Program-made: the position numbers and the translations under genes
In this document: positions 1 to 10,262 of the stretch, piece after piece
How the letters are laid out: the number at the start of each line of letters is the position of its first letter
How positions within the stretch are numbered: position 1 is the stretch's first letter
Source: Chloropicon primus
Lineage: Eukaryota; Chlorophyta; Chloropicophyceae; Chloropicales; Chloropicaceae
Assembly: GCA_023205875.1 (NCBI GenBank)
Contig: CP060761.1
Span: 558,001-622,000, forward strand
Direction: 5' to 3'
Length of the DNA: 64,000 nucleotides
The notes under the pieces: generated by a model
Seen by the model: only the letters and a program-made list of their open reading frames with translations
Told to the model about the DNA's origin: nothing
Databases searched by the model: none

Positions 1-81
1 CAGGAAGCGAGAGAAGCAAGCCTCGATTCGATTCTAAAGCCCAACTGGACTATTCCTTTCGTCCTTTCCTCTCTGCTGCAG

Positions 82-141
82 GAACTCCCTCAATACGACG
101 GCAAGGACCACCAGACCATGTCAGAGGAAGCAACCAAGTGA
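82..141 (+). CDS. possible last exon of an unidentified gene (partial)
   Basis: A pyrimidine-rich tract followed by CTGCAG looks like a splice acceptor. It is followed by 19 sense codons (beginning ELPQYDGKD and ending SEEATK) and a TGA. The bulk of the gene would lie left of the window. The peptide is too short to assign to a family. The reading rests only on the acceptor-like sequence and the tidy open frame, so it could equally be non-coding. Confidence 0.3.
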   Translation, partial: ELPQYDGKDHQTMSEEATK

Positions 142-350
142 CAGCTTGTTATGTATCGAGTTCAGTTGGCTTTCCTTCACTCCCAAGGTTGTACTTGCTG
201 CTCTCTGAACAATTCGAAAGCTCAAGCTTGTGGTCGAGGTGATCCCTCGTCGTCGCCCAGTGAAATGCCTCGCAGTGCTCCTCCCGGTCTTGTCACCCTG
301 AAGGGCTTGGTATATATATACCCTGAAGCGTAGGCGACCTTTGCCACACT

Positions 351-605
351 GTGGCTTTTGTCCAAGAAAGCGTCCAAGGCGTAACCTTTGTACACAATTT
401 CAAAAGGAACACACGCACAGAGAGAGAGAGAGAGAGAGTCTCTCACTGCCCAGTCAGAGAAGCCGCAGTGTTTCCCCTGGCCTTCTTGTGCTTCCCTCCT
501 GACAAACCACCCTCTGGCTTGTTCTATACCCTCAAGGTGAAAGCCTCTGCGACTTTTGTCCAAGAAAGCGTCCAAGGCGTAACCTTTGTACACAATTTCA
601 GAACA
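351..605. repeat. diverged tandem duplication, about 199-base period
   Basis: A block of about 50 bases containing CTTTTGTCCAAGAAAGCG occurs at about 353-403 and again at about 552-602, nearly identical. The sequence after each copy is also related but more diverged. The rest of 142-888 has no convincing gene. It holds a short AG repeat (about 421-438) and a TATATATATA run near 311. Confidence 0.75.
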
Positions 606-888
606 AACAGGGTCTCTCCAACCACTCAGACAAGCGGCAATGTCCCTCCTGGCGTCTTGCTGCCCTCCTGCGCACAAACTCTGCTGCCTTGTTACCCTCC
701 CCTCCTCTCTGCCTCCTGGGGCCTCTCCACTTTCACTTTCGTCTCCCGGAAGGAGTCAAAATTTGGCAATACGGCGTAAGAAATCAAACCTGGGGAGGAC
801 GAGGAGATTGGGCGAAACGCTTGGGTTTCGGAAGACAACAGAGACGATAAGGGTTCTTATTGAGGATAGAGGAGGCTGCAGCACGATA

Positions 889-1112
889 GAACGTCTCGCG
901 ATCTTTCGATAGCGTGGTCGCACGAAAGAATCGGCAGTCTGAGGAGGATTTGGTGAGACTTTCCGTGTGACGACAAACAACTTGAGGTTGGGATCCAAAC
1001 CATGGATAGATTGTGCTGGGTAACTCGTGGAGAGGAGATTTTGGTAGGGGAGGAAGGTTGCGGCACGATAAAACGTCTCGCGATCTTTCAATATCGTGGT
1101 CGCACGAAAGAA
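889..1112 (+). promoter_or_regulatory. two gene-start elements upstream of the deacetylase gene
   Basis: Two copies of a roughly 45-base element lie 182 bases apart (about 889-930 and 1071-1112). Each reads, in gene sense, ACGTCTCGCGATCTTTC, then a GTGGTCGCA centre, then CGAAAGAATCGG. The CTTTCG and CGAAAG ends are inverted copies of each other separated by 14 bases (the second copy has CTTTCA). The start codon of the next gene is 65 bases after the second copy. The same element recurs upstream of many other genes in the window, so a promoter role is inferred; no transcript data are available. Confidence 0.55.
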
Positions 1113-1176
1113 TCGGCGCTCTGAGTGAGATGGGCACACGAAACGTTTCTTTTGGTGTGGCTTTGGACAGCACGCC

Positions 1177-2256
1177 ATGATCGCGGGCGGCCTGCTTCGT
1201 CGGGCGCACCCCTTGGTGGGGCTGGTGAGGGGATCCAAGACTCGTGCGTCCTCGCAGTACACCACCAGATCGTCGCGGTCGCCGTCGGCCATACCGCTGG
1301 TGTACCACGAGCTTTACTCGGGCACGGAGCTGCCCGCGGGTCACAGGTTTCCCATGCCCGTGTTTCGCAGGATATACCAAAAGCTGATGGAGTTGAACTC
1401 GATTGGGAGGGTTGACCTTCAGGTGCACGAGCCGGAGCTCTGCGAGGCGTCCCTGAGAGAAAAGCTAAGCCTAGTGCACACGGAGGAGTACATCCACAAG
1501 TTCATGCTAGGCGATTTGGATGCGAAAGAGATAAGGCGGATGGGGTTGCCTTGGTCGCCCTCTCTCGTGAAGAGAACTCTGAGCGAGCTCGCGGGGACGA
1601 TGATGGCAGCAGATCTGGCCCTATCCTCGCCATCGGGCGTGGCGCTCTCGTGTGCAGGCGGAACGCACCACGCTCACAAGGACTTTGGCTCTGGGTTTTG
1701 CATATTTAATGACATGGGCGTGACGGCCCTCTCCCTGCTGCAGGAAGAAAAAGTGGCGCGGGTGTTGATAGTCGACCTTGACGTCCACCAGGGCGATGGC
1801 ACGGCCGCGATCTTCGGTGGCAGCGGCGACGGGGAAGCGGAGAAGTACGAACGGAGCGTCTTCACCTTCTCGATGCACTGCCAAGACAACTTTCCTGCGA
1901 GAAAGCAGGAGTCGAGCATGGACATCGGTTTGCCCAGGGGGGTGGGGGACGCCGTGTATCTTCCCACCCTCGCCTCAAACTTGACGGATGTCGTGTCAAG
2001 GTACCAGCCGGACCTGGTGCTGTACGACGCTGGCGTCGACGTCCACGCCGAGGACCAGCTCGGGTACTTGCAACTGACAACGGAAGGGATCTACCGCAGA
2101 GACATGATTGTGCTGGACACTTGCGCAGCGTTCGGGGTACCGGTTGCGGGCTACGTGGGGGGAGGATACGCGGAGGATTTGGATGAGCTGGCCTGGCGCC
2201 ATTGCCAGCTCCACCTTGCCGCTCATGACTTGAATAACGTGGGGGCGAGTCCGTGA
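1177..2256 (+). CDS. class IV (HDAC11/HDA2-like) histone deacetylase
   Basis: The single-exon gene encodes 359 residues. The arginase-fold deacetylase domain spans about residues 40-350. Visible signature residues are the GGTHHAH catalytic histidine pair (H164-H165), the zinc ligands D202 and H204 in DLDVHQGDG, and the third zinc ligand D293 in DVHAEDQLG, followed by a GGGY turn. The family removes acetyl or longer acyl groups from lysine. The short domain without extra regions, and the GSGFCIFND segment, fit class IV HDAC11/plant HDA2 rather than class I or II. The first about 35 residues are rich in R, S and L with few acids and could be an organelle-targeting leader, as some plant HDA2-type proteins are reported outside the nucleus; that part is inference. 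The ATG is the first in frame after two upstream gene-start elements. Confidence 0.88.
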   Translation: MIAGGLLRRAHPLVGLVRGSKTRASSQYTTRSSRSPSAIPLVYHELYSGTELPAGHRFPMPVFRRIYQKLMELNSIGRVDLQVHEPELCEASLREKLSLVHTEEYIHKFMLGDLDAKEIRRMGLPWSPSLVKRTLSELAGTMMAADLALSSPSGVALSCAGGTHHAHKDFGSGFCIFNDMGVTALSLLQEEKVARVLIVDLDVHQGDGTAAIFGGSGDGEAEKYERSVFTFSMHCQDNFPARKQESSMDIGLPRGVGDAVYLPTLASNLTDVVSRYQPDLVLYDAGVDVHAEDQLGYLQLTTEGIYRRDMIVLDTCAAFGVPVAGYVGGGYAEDLDELAWRHCQLHLAAHDLNNVGASP

Positions 2257-2503
2257 AAGGGACTGGTGGGGAGATTGTTTTGGTTACATATTCTTTGGTA
2301 AAATCCCTTGGCGAGAGGTCCTTGGTTCTGCACCTGTGCCGCTCGTGGCAGTGGAGCCCCCACCCAATGTTCTCTCGGCAAGAGACCTCGTTCTTGGGAT
2401 CCAGGTTGCATACCTCGCTGTTCTCGAAACGCTCTCCCGCTTGGCACACGGACAGGCCGAGGGCCAGCCAAAGGCCCAGGTGCAGAACAAAACCTTTGCT
2501 CAT
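1862..2503 (-). CDS. candidate Cys-rich secreted peptide ORF, antisense to the deacetylase 3' end
   Basis: The ORF opens with MSKGFVLHLGLWLALGLS, a strong signal-peptide pattern with cleavage expected after VCQA. Four cysteines follow within about 35 residues (EVCNLD, VSCREN, LHCHE, HRC). After about 95 residues the frame runs antisense through the deacetylase coding region and becomes proline- and arginine-rich shadow sequence. If real, the gene should end or splice near 2260-2340, but no clear splice site or stop is seen there. It may be a decayed small secreted gene or chance. Confidence 0.2.
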   Translation of the reverse strand: MSKGFVLHLGLWLALGLSVCQAGERFENSEVCNLDPKNEVSCRENIGWGLHCHERHRCRTKDLSPRDFTKEYVTKTISPPVPFTDSPPRYSSHERQGGAGNGARPAHPNPPRILPPRSPQPVPRTLRKCPAQSCLCGRSLPLSVASTRAGPRRGRRRQRRTAPGPAGTLTRHPSSLRRGWEDTRRPPPPWANRCPCSTPAFSQESCLGSASRR

Positions 2504-2731
2504 TCAGAGAGGAAAAGGCTGCACCTTTGTCCCCAGCAAGAGACCCAGCCAAGCCTGAGCAGGAAGTCTCCCTTCTAGCCTAGCCTGATCCGGGAGGGGG
2601 GAAGAAAAAACCTAAGGACAGAGGTTTCCTTCGGTTTTTTTGGTGGTGGTTTAGGTTTATATATATTTAGAAGAAGTTTCGATAAAATTTTGGAAGAAAA
2701 CAATATCATAGAGTATGGATGCAGCGGATCC
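2257..2731. other. intergenic, convergent 3' ends
   Basis: This spacer separates the deacetylase stop from the PKA regulatory subunit stop on the other strand. Apart from the candidate minus-strand secreted ORF it holds only a T-rich stretch and a TATATATATTTAG run near 2658-2671. Confidence 0.5.
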
Positions 2732-4299
2732 TTATCCCGACAGAAGGTCCCTCATGACCTGCTCGTAGACCTCCATATTCCTTCTCATGATGTTCTCACA
2801 CCTTCCAAGGAGTCTCTTGAAGCTTTGAGCGTCCATAGAAACGCACAACGAGTCCGTCATGCTCACGATGCTGGCAGCTCTTGGCTTGTCGTTGAGGAGG
2901 GCCAACTCACCAAAGTAGTCTCCAGGGCCATAGTCCTTGAGGTCTATGTTGGACCCACTCTGGGTGAACACCTTGGCGGTGACCTTTCCCTCCTCCAAGA
3001 TGAAGAACTTGTCGCCATTCTCGCCCTGGTGGATGATGGTATCGCCGGCCTTGAAGCGCACGGTCTCCAGGACGTCAGCGATCTTGGCCCTCTCCGTGGG
3101 CAGCATGCCGCTGAAGAGTGGGACCTTCTCCAGGAACTGCTCGTGAAGCCTCCTCTTCTTGCTGGTGGCATCCGCCATGATCTGTCTGAAAGTGATTCTA
3201 TCCAAGGCAAACAGCTTGACCCCAGTGGACGCGACCACGGTGGCTGCCCTTGGAGAGTTGTACATCAAAGCCAGCTCTCCGAAACTTGTGCCAGGACCGC
3301 CAGTCCCCTTTGAAGTTCCAGAGACAAAGAACTCGCACTCACCCTCATGCAGAATGTAAAAGTTGTCCCCTTCATCTCCTTGCTTGATGATGACGTGCCC
3401 GGGCTCGTGCGTGATCTCGATGGCGGCGTCGACAAGGTAACTCATCAGAGACTCTTCCAAGTCACTGGAGAGCGGGAGGAGGACGATGGTGATGGTGGCA
3501 CGCATCGGAGGTACATGAAAGAAAGAAAGAAAGAAAGAAAAGAGACACGAGTTGTCGGTTAGTCCAAGGAAGAAACACTTTCACTTTCACTTTCACTTTC
3601 AGCAGCGATCGATGTGTTGTCTTGTGTCTTTTGGAAAAGGTTGGGAGTTTGTGTGTGCACGCACCTGAACAAGAAGTTGTCCTTGACCGCTGACCTGATC
3701 TTCTGCTTGGCTTCTTCCGTCTTGAAGTGAATGATTCTGTTCAAGGCCTCCTCTGGCTTGTCCCTCACGCTGGTGCACTCGGCACTGACACTGATCCTCC
3801 TGTTCCTCAACGAGGGCCTGTGCATCATCTGAGCCTGAGGGAAGGACTCCATCTCGCTCACGCTCTCGTTCTCCTCCCCCTCGATCTCGTCATCGCTCTC
3901 CATGCCGTGGTCCTCCTCCTCGTCAGGCTGCTCCTCATCCAAGGACCTCAAACACGATTCGATGTAACTCAAGGGCTTTTCTGGACGATCTTGGGCCAAG
4001 TTGGAAGCCAGGAGCTCAAACAGGCTTCCGATGCTCAAAGTTTCATTCAAGTACACGTTGTGGCTCGAGTCCTGGTGCTGCACGCTGATGTAAACGTCGC
4101 TCTCTGGCGTGTGAGAGGCATAAGCGTGTCCAAGTTTGGCCGATATCACTTCAGGGTATTTATCAAAGATATAGTCTATCAGGAACTTGACAGGGTCACT
4201 TGGCCTATCCTTGAAACACTGGACGAGTATTTGCTTGAAGATGGAGTCAAGCTCCTTATCCTTCACGTACGTCTCTATCTCGTCCACTACACTCGCCAT
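2732..4299 (-). CDS. cAMP-dependent protein kinase regulatory subunit
   Basis: Two exons (4299-3665 and 3464-2732; intron 3465-3664 starts GTGCGT and ends CTCCAG) encode 455 residues. The N-terminal part is helical (MASVVDEIETYVK) and may act as a dimerisation region. An acidic linker follows, then RRISVSAE, an autoinhibitory RRxS site. Two cyclic-nucleotide-binding domains follow, each with the phosphate-binding cassette: FGELALMYNSPRAATV in the first and FGELALLNDKPRAASI in the second. Both cassettes keep the E and R that contact cAMP, so cAMP responsiveness is expected. The product should hold the PKA catalytic subunit inactive until cAMP binds. RRIS, with serine instead of alanine or glycine, makes it a substrate-type (RII-like) inhibitor. 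The intron contains a CTTT repeat on the sense strand. Confidence 0.93.
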
Positions 4300-5195
4300 C
4301 CTCAACACCAAAGAGTCACCAACCCCACGCAACCCAACCCCACGCAGACCACGATATATGCCATTGCTTTTGGGGGGTCCCGGGAAACGAGGGAAACGAG
4401 GGGAAGCAAAGAAGACCAAGAAGACCTTGTTCTTCTTCTTGTCCAGACACAGACAGAGAGACAGAGAGAGACAGAGAGAGACAGAGAGAGACAGAGACTC
4501 TCCCAGGGTGAAGCAAGTGAAACACTACACAAGGCACATGCGGTGAAGGGCAAAGTCGTGGGTCTTCGAAGACGGAGACATCCTCGCGATCCTCTACGTT
4601 CTAGGGGAGACGAGACTCGGGACAAGGAGAGAGAAAGGGGGAAGGAACTTGTTCAGGAGAACGAGAATCGTTTTCATCGATGATTTCTTTCCTTCAGTCA
4701 GGATGGAAAGCGTCTCTCTCTCTCTCTCTCTTTTGCCTTTAGCACGAAGGACGAGAGAGAGAGAGAGGAAATAAGAAGAGGAAGAGGAAGATGCCTTTTC
4801 TCTGTGTGTGTGTCTCCGAGGAGGAGAGGGAGAAACGAAGCGTCTCTTGATTATATTATTCCATTAGTATTAATAGAAGGGGAGAGAAAGGAGTGTGAAA
4901 GGAACACTCAACTCCAAGGTGCAGGGATCCCATGGACAAGTTTTGAATTGACAGAGACAGACACCTTGGAGCGTGTCCTGTCCTGTCCTGGATTGGTGAA
5001 GAAGAGGAAGGCAGAGGACAGTGGTTGGATGTGGAGGCTTGCTTAAGACGCAGGTCGATCCGTTTCCAATTGGAAGAGACAGGGAGGAGGAAGAGAACCA
5101 CCTTTGTCGGACCAAACATCAACAACAGCATCACTTGATTGGTTGGTTGAGCCAGAGACACGTGGGGCAACAGGAGAATATACACAAGGTATAAT
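4300..5195. other. intergenic / 5' leader region with AG-rich microsatellites
   Basis: This region separates the PKA regulatory subunit start from the small plus-strand ORF at 5196. It contains an AGAGAGAC repeat at about 4452-4498, which is CT-rich in the sense of the PKA gene, and further CT and AG runs at about 4713-4770. No gene or clear gene-start element is recognised. Confidence 0.5.
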
Positions 5196-5438
5196 ATGCC
5201 AGCAGAGCAGCTCCAGCGCTTCTTCACGACCAAAATCAATGCATTGAATGGTCAGTCTCCCTTTGCCAAACTTCGGAACAAGCCGGCGAGGAGCATCAAC
5301 AAGGCTTCGGACTTGAGCAAGGGAAAGCTCATTTCAGCCTTTCTGTTCATCGTTCTGGTTTCCATGGTGTGCTTCTGGAGGCCGCAGAGAGGTATGAGCC
5401 ATCCTGTCATCAGACTCGGGCGAAAGAGTTTGGTGTAG
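5196..5438 (+). CDS. small single-pass membrane protein, unknown
   Basis: The ORF encodes 80 residues. A basic, hydrophilic N-terminal half (FAKLRNKPARSINK) is followed by one hydrophobic segment (LISAFLFIVLVSMVCFW, about residues 45-62) and a short basic tail. The layout resembles small organelle or ER membrane proteins, but no family is recognised. A GTATGAG donor-like site near 5392 could mean that the gene continues by splicing. Support is limited to the transmembrane segment and to its position in a gap between two minus-strand genes. Confidence 0.35.
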   Translation: MPAEQLQRFFTTKINALNGQSPFAKLRNKPARSINKASDLSKGKLISAFLFIVLVSMVCFWRPQRGMSHPVIRLGRKSLV

Positions 5439-5621
5439 GCCACAATCCAAGTCCAGTGCTAGCGGAGCTGGGCGGAAGGAGGAAAGGGAAGGAGGGTCCA
5501 AAAACTCCTCTTGCTGGGGCTTTTAGAAAAAAAAAGATATCTATTCTATCAATCTATATATACATATAACACCACCACAGCTTGCAGTGCGTGGCGAACC
5601 GAGGTCATGTGATATAAGGAT

Positions 5622-6107
5622 CTACTTTTCACCGGGTTTCCAGTACTGAACGTTCTCACCAGGCTCGCCCAAGGTCAAGGTTTCTCCGTCGTCGCCCTCC
5701 TCCTCAGCATCATTCTCCTCTTCCTGAATCCTCTGTCTCCTGAGTTCTTTCTGCTTCAGTTGCTGCACTTGCAGGTTCACTTGGTGCCTGTAACTTGCGT
5801 TTCGTTGGATCTCCTGTTCTGTTGGAGGGTCTGGTCTTGAGCCCCGGAGCCACCCCGTCCACTCTACAGGTGTCCTGTTCGGGTCGTAATTGTAAACGTG
5901 GTTGTACCCCCTAGGACTCTTCATCCACCTTTGCTCTTTCTCTATCCCTAGATCGGGATCCCACTCCATCTTTCTAAAGTACTGGTTTCCTAACTCGTCC
6001 TGGCCAACGAACTCGCCTCGCGTTAGCGCAATGGACAAACGCTGCTGCAGCCCCCCTAAGCGCTTCGTCAACCGGACGCCAGAACCAAACCACTTGGATA
6101 ATGTCAT
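5622..6107 (-). CDS. NDUFAF2-like complex I assembly factor (B17.2L/mimitin)
   Basis: The single-exon gene encodes 161 residues. It matches the NDUFA12/NDUFAF2 family: FVGQDELGNQYF near the N terminus, KEQRWMKSPRG in the middle, then PVEWTGWLRGSRPDPPTEQE. The last residues are VQYWKPGEK, like the tryptophan-proline tail of assembly factor NDUFAF2, and the long charged C-terminal stretch also fits NDUFAF2 better than the structural subunit NDUFA12. In other eukaryotes it binds late intermediates of mitochondrial NADH:ubiquinone oxidoreductase. A basic, amphipathic N terminus (LSKWFGSGVRLTKRLGG) is consistent with mitochondrial import. Three copies of the gene-start element lie upstream at about 6437-6830. 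Confidence 0.85.
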   Translation of the reverse strand: MTLSKWFGSGVRLTKRLGGLQQRLSIALTRGEFVGQDELGNQYFRKMEWDPDLGIEKEQRWMKSPRGYNHVYNYDPNRTPVEWTGWLRGSRPDPPTEQEIQRNASYRHQVNLQVQQLKQKELRRQRIQEEENDAEEEGDDGETLTLGEPGENVQYWKPGEK

Positions 6108-6429
6108 ACCTCTTCTCAGCCTGAGAAGGACAAGAACCTTCTGCCTGATACCTATTCAGTCACAAACGCGACGTCATCCAGCATCCCAAACGGGGGTATC
6201 GATACCGTCGAAGCTTCTGTCACTCCAGGTCCTTCCGCCGAATCAGCGCTAAGTGTGTCTCACAGGCAATCGAGGGGGAGATCAGGTCAACAAAGCTCTA
6301 GCCCGCCAACCGCTTGCCGTGGATGTCTCCACCTCTGACCCAACTCCACCAAAACCTGTCCACCTCCTCGACAAGCAATCACGACGTCCTGTGCTAGAAA
6401 ATGCTGCCGTGATACTCGTCACTCCAAGC

Positions 6430-6900
6430 GTCAAACGAGTCCACCAAGGCACCAATCGAAAGATCACGAGACGAAGATTTCGCCTGACGATCCTGTATTC
6501 CACTCCTCCCCCGTCCTCGTCGTCAAATGCCTCGCTGATTCCGCTGCACTCCTCCCCTTCCCTCGCCAGGAATCAATCAATCTCGTTCACACGGCGGGTC
6601 AATCCTTTGCCGATGCCGTCGACCAAGGTACCAATGGAAAGATATCGAGACGCACTTTCGTATGATGAACACGCCTTGCGCTTTCCTCTCCTCTGTCGTC
6701 GCCACCGTCCTCGCAAACACCTCCCCTCGCCAGGAATCAATCAATCTCGCTCACACGGCGTCTCCTCAGTCAATCCTTTGCCGATGCCGTCGACCAAGGT
6801 ACCAATCGAAAGCTCTCAAGACGCACTTTCGTGTGATCCTCTTGCCTTGCGCTTCCTCCCTCCTTCTCGTCGCGAAACTCGTTAGTGATTGCGGTCCATT
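6430..6900 (-). repeat. three tandem gene-start modules (periods about 179 and 171)
   Basis: Three related units carry ACCAAGG(C/T)ACCAAT followed by (C/G)GAAAG and a GAGACG-like flank, with the GAAAG box at about 6457-6462, 6636-6641 and 6807-6812. Units two and three also share CAGGAATCAATCAATCTCG and TCAATCCTTTGCCGATGCCG. The elements face the minus-strand NDUFAF2 gene in the same orientation as at other loci. Units one and two are almost identical to sequence at 27395-27625 in opposite orientation. The remainder of 6108-7055 shows no gene; AG-rich sequence near 7000-7045 is the leader of the AP-4 gene. Confidence 0.75.
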
Positions 6901-7055
6901 CCTCCACCCGGTCTAAGAGCGAGGAGAGAGCCATCAGAGGAGGAGAGGAGCCCAAAACCCTGATCGATTCCCTCGACGACGCACACGAGGAGGAGGAGAG
7001 GGCGAACGCAGGCGAGGAGGAGCGAGGAGGAGCGAGGAGGAGGAGGTCAGTCACC

Positions 7056-10000
7056 ATGGCGGCGACACAGATGGCCAAGTTCAAGGTAAGTCCATTCCTT
7101 TCCTCTCCCCTTTTCTCAAAAAAGGAAAGAGAAAAAAACACGGAACAACTTTTCATTCCATTCTTCCTCTCTCGAGGGCATGCCATGGCATGGAAGAGCT
7201 TGCTGGCTTGGATGGATAGAGTGATGGATGGATGGATTGACTGACGCTTGTTGTGATGGTGGTGGTGAAGTCACGGGAGTACCTTGACTTGGTAAAGAGC
7301 ATTGGCGAGTGCAAGTCGAAGATAGAAGAGGACGCTATCATGAAGAATGAGGTGGTGTACTTGAAGCAGAGGCTTGCGGATCCAAAGCTAGAGAAAGGAA
7401 AACTCAGGGAGTATCTCTTGCGTTTGCTTTATGTCGAGCTGCTCGGGCACGACGCGAGCTTTGGACATATTCATGCCGTGAAGCTTTGCAGCGACGCTTC
7501 TCTCATTAACAAAAAAGGTGAGTCCATACATACATGACATTGAAACCAACTCACCAAGGTAGTACCTGGAGGCATGGATGGTCCTGACTGTTGTTTGGTT
7601 TGGTTTGGTCCTCGTTGCCTCTTCTTTTGCCTTCATCAATGTGGTGGATGTGATTCCGTGCAGTTGCATACCTCACGACGTGCCTGTTCCTGTCGGAGGA
7701 GTCTGAGCTTTTGATCTTGCTGATGAACACGATGAAGAGCGACTTGCATAGTGACAACTACTTGATTGTTAGTGCTTCCCTGGACACGATTTGCCAGCTG
7801 GCCACAGAGGATGCCGTGCCGCTGCTGTTGCCGAGCATCAAGGAACTTATCACTCATCCGAAGGAGCTCGTGAGGAAGAAAGCGGTGATGGCGCTTCATA
7901 GGTTTTACCTCAAGGCGCCTCACTTGATGATAGATAGCTACGGAGCCTTGTGCCGGAAGGTGCTGTGCGACCACGACCCTAGCGTGATGGGAGCCGCGCT
8001 TTGTGCCCTTTACGAAGCGATAAAAAGGGATGCCTCGCCCTTCAAGAACTTGGTCAAGTCCCTCGTGCACGTGTTGACCCAAATCGTGGATAGGAGGCTT
8101 CCAAAATCCTATGACAACCACAGGGCCCCGGCGCCGTTCTTGCAGATAAAGATATTGAAGATGCTGGCATTGCTAGGCCAGGGCGACAAGGCTGCCTCCA
8201 GCCAGATGCACCCTGCCCTCATCGCTTGCATCAAATCAGCCAACTCGGGCACTGGAATCGGAAACGCCTTGGTGTACGAGTGCGTCAGGACTGCTATTGC
8301 GATCCACCCGGACCCTCAGCTCCTCGCAGCGAGCGCGGCGATGGTCGCCCACTTCTTGAACTCTTCCCACGCGGGCGTAGCGGCCACGGCGGTCAACAAC
8401 CTGAAATATGTCGCACTCGATGCTCTTGGTGGAATTGTCCAGATCGACCCGAGCTATGGTGAGAAGCACCAGCTGTCTGTGATCGACTGCCTGGAGGACC
8501 CGGATGAGACCCTCAAGAAGAAGACGCTGGAGCTTCTTTACAGGATGACTACCACAGAGAACGTGGAGGTTGTTGTGGATAAGATGCTCACGTTCTTGGA
8601 GCAAACGAGCGACGAGCATATCAGGGCAGACGTGGCTACGCGTGTTTCGGAATTGGCAGAGCAGTACGCGCCAGACAACCAGTGGTTCATAGACACGATG
8701 AACAAGGTATTCGAGCTTGCTGGTGACCTGGTAAGGCCTGAGCTCGCTGACGACCTGATGCAGCTGATCGCAGAGGGAACAGGGGATAGCGAGGCGGCAG
8801 ACACGGAGCTCAGGAAGTCTGCAGTGGAGTCTTACATCGATCTGCTGAACCAGACCAAGTCCAAGATGCCAAAGCTGCTGTTGGCAATCATTGCTTGGGT
8901 CTTGGGAGAATACGGAACGCTGTGTATGAGCCCGCAGGAGGTAATGACGTCCCTCGTGCAGATGGGCAGAAGACAAGATTGCACGGACTCTGTGAAAGCT
9001 TTCATCATCACAAGCTTGTGCAAAGCTTGCTGTGCCCAGGGCGGCACCGTGGCTCCAACGGCAGAGGCAGAGCAGTTTATCTCCAAGATGCTCGTGTCCA
9101 AGAATCTGGACCTCCAGCAGAGAGCAGTGGAGTTCAAGAGCATCATGGTCTGTGCCTCTGACTTCAAGTCTGAGGCCATGCCGATGGATGCGTCTTGCGA
9201 GGAGGTCGACACAAGCGAGTTGACGATGCTCGACTCCTTCGTCAGCCAGGCCCTGGCGAACGGGGCTGCTCCGTACATCGACATCGAGTTGAGGGATGAC
9301 TCTGCTCTGTCAGCGGATGTCGCCACGGGGGGGGATGCCCTTAGGTACGACAATTACGAGCAGCCTGAGGTGGCCAGCAGTGTCCCGATGCAGACGAAGA
9401 GCGAGATTTTCAACATGGGCTCCGTGCAGCCTTTGGAGACCCTCATTTCAGGAGATGGGGCGCCCTCCACTACTGTGCAGGACCAGAGCAGTTACGACCC
9501 ATCCAAGCCCCAACTGAACATCAGCGGACCGAGGAAGTGGGGCAGACCCGCTCAGCCGCCACAGCAGCCACCCCCAGAACCACAACCAACACCTTACTAC
9601 GAGGAAGCGCAGATGGTGAGCGAGCCAGAACCCTACAGGGAAACGGAAGCTGCGCCTGTTTACTCGGCACAGCCCCAGGAGCCGGCAGAATTGTCCGAGA
9701 AGGAGCGGCTCGCGGCTTCGTTATTTGGCGGAGGAGGCGGAAGAAGAGGCAGGCGACAGGGAGGAAGGAGGGGAAGGAACCCTGTTCAGAGCTCTGGTGC
9801 TCCTCCGGCTGCTAGCAGGCCCCAGCCCGTACAGCAGGAGCAGCCCAACCTGTTGCTCGACATGGACATGGGGGCTCCAGCGGCACCAGCGGTTCCCGCA
9901 GCCGCAGCACGCCCCGCGAACGTTATGGATGAGCTCTCCCTCCTGGACGTGTCGGCCCCGCCTGCCGCCGTTGCCCCTGCCCAGCCTCAGGCCCCTCCGC

Positions 10001-10152
10001 CGCTGGACCTCATGGGCGGAGGCTCGGGCATGGGTATGGGTGGCATGCCCCCGCCAATGGGAGGAATCTCGCCTATGAAGAAGCAGATGCCCAAGCTGGG
10101 AGAGTCGCCAAAGCCCGCGAACAACGACCCTTTCAAGGACCTTCTTGGGTGA
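7056..10152 (+). CDS. AP4E1: AP-4 complex epsilon subunit
   Basis: Three exons (7056-7085, 7271-7517, 7664-10152) give 921 residues. The start ACCATGG is a strong context, and both introns are GT-AG (GTAAGT and GTGAGT donors). The N-terminal adaptin trunk of ARM/HEAT repeats begins SREYLDLVKSIGECKSK, followed by LLYVELLGHDASFGHIHAVK, YLTTCLFL and RKKAVMALHRFY. These are typical of AP-4 epsilon rather than AP-1 gamma or AP-2 alpha. A proline-rich hinge from about residue 640 contains a GGGGGRRGRRQGGRRG patch. The tail holds short clathrin/accessory-type motifs (LLLDMDMG, NDPFKDLLG). AP-4 works at the trans-Golgi network in clathrin-independent export. Its length is close to plant epsilon (about 940). 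A folded C-terminal ear is not obvious, so the ear may be reduced. Confidence 0.92.
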
Positions 10153-10262
10153 GCCAAGAGTCGAACGAAAGCACGTTTGTTGTCTCTAAACCATGGTGAA
10201 CGTCGTCGTCGTGATACTATACTTACAGCTCTTTTAGTCGTTTTACACACCCCTCGCGTGCC

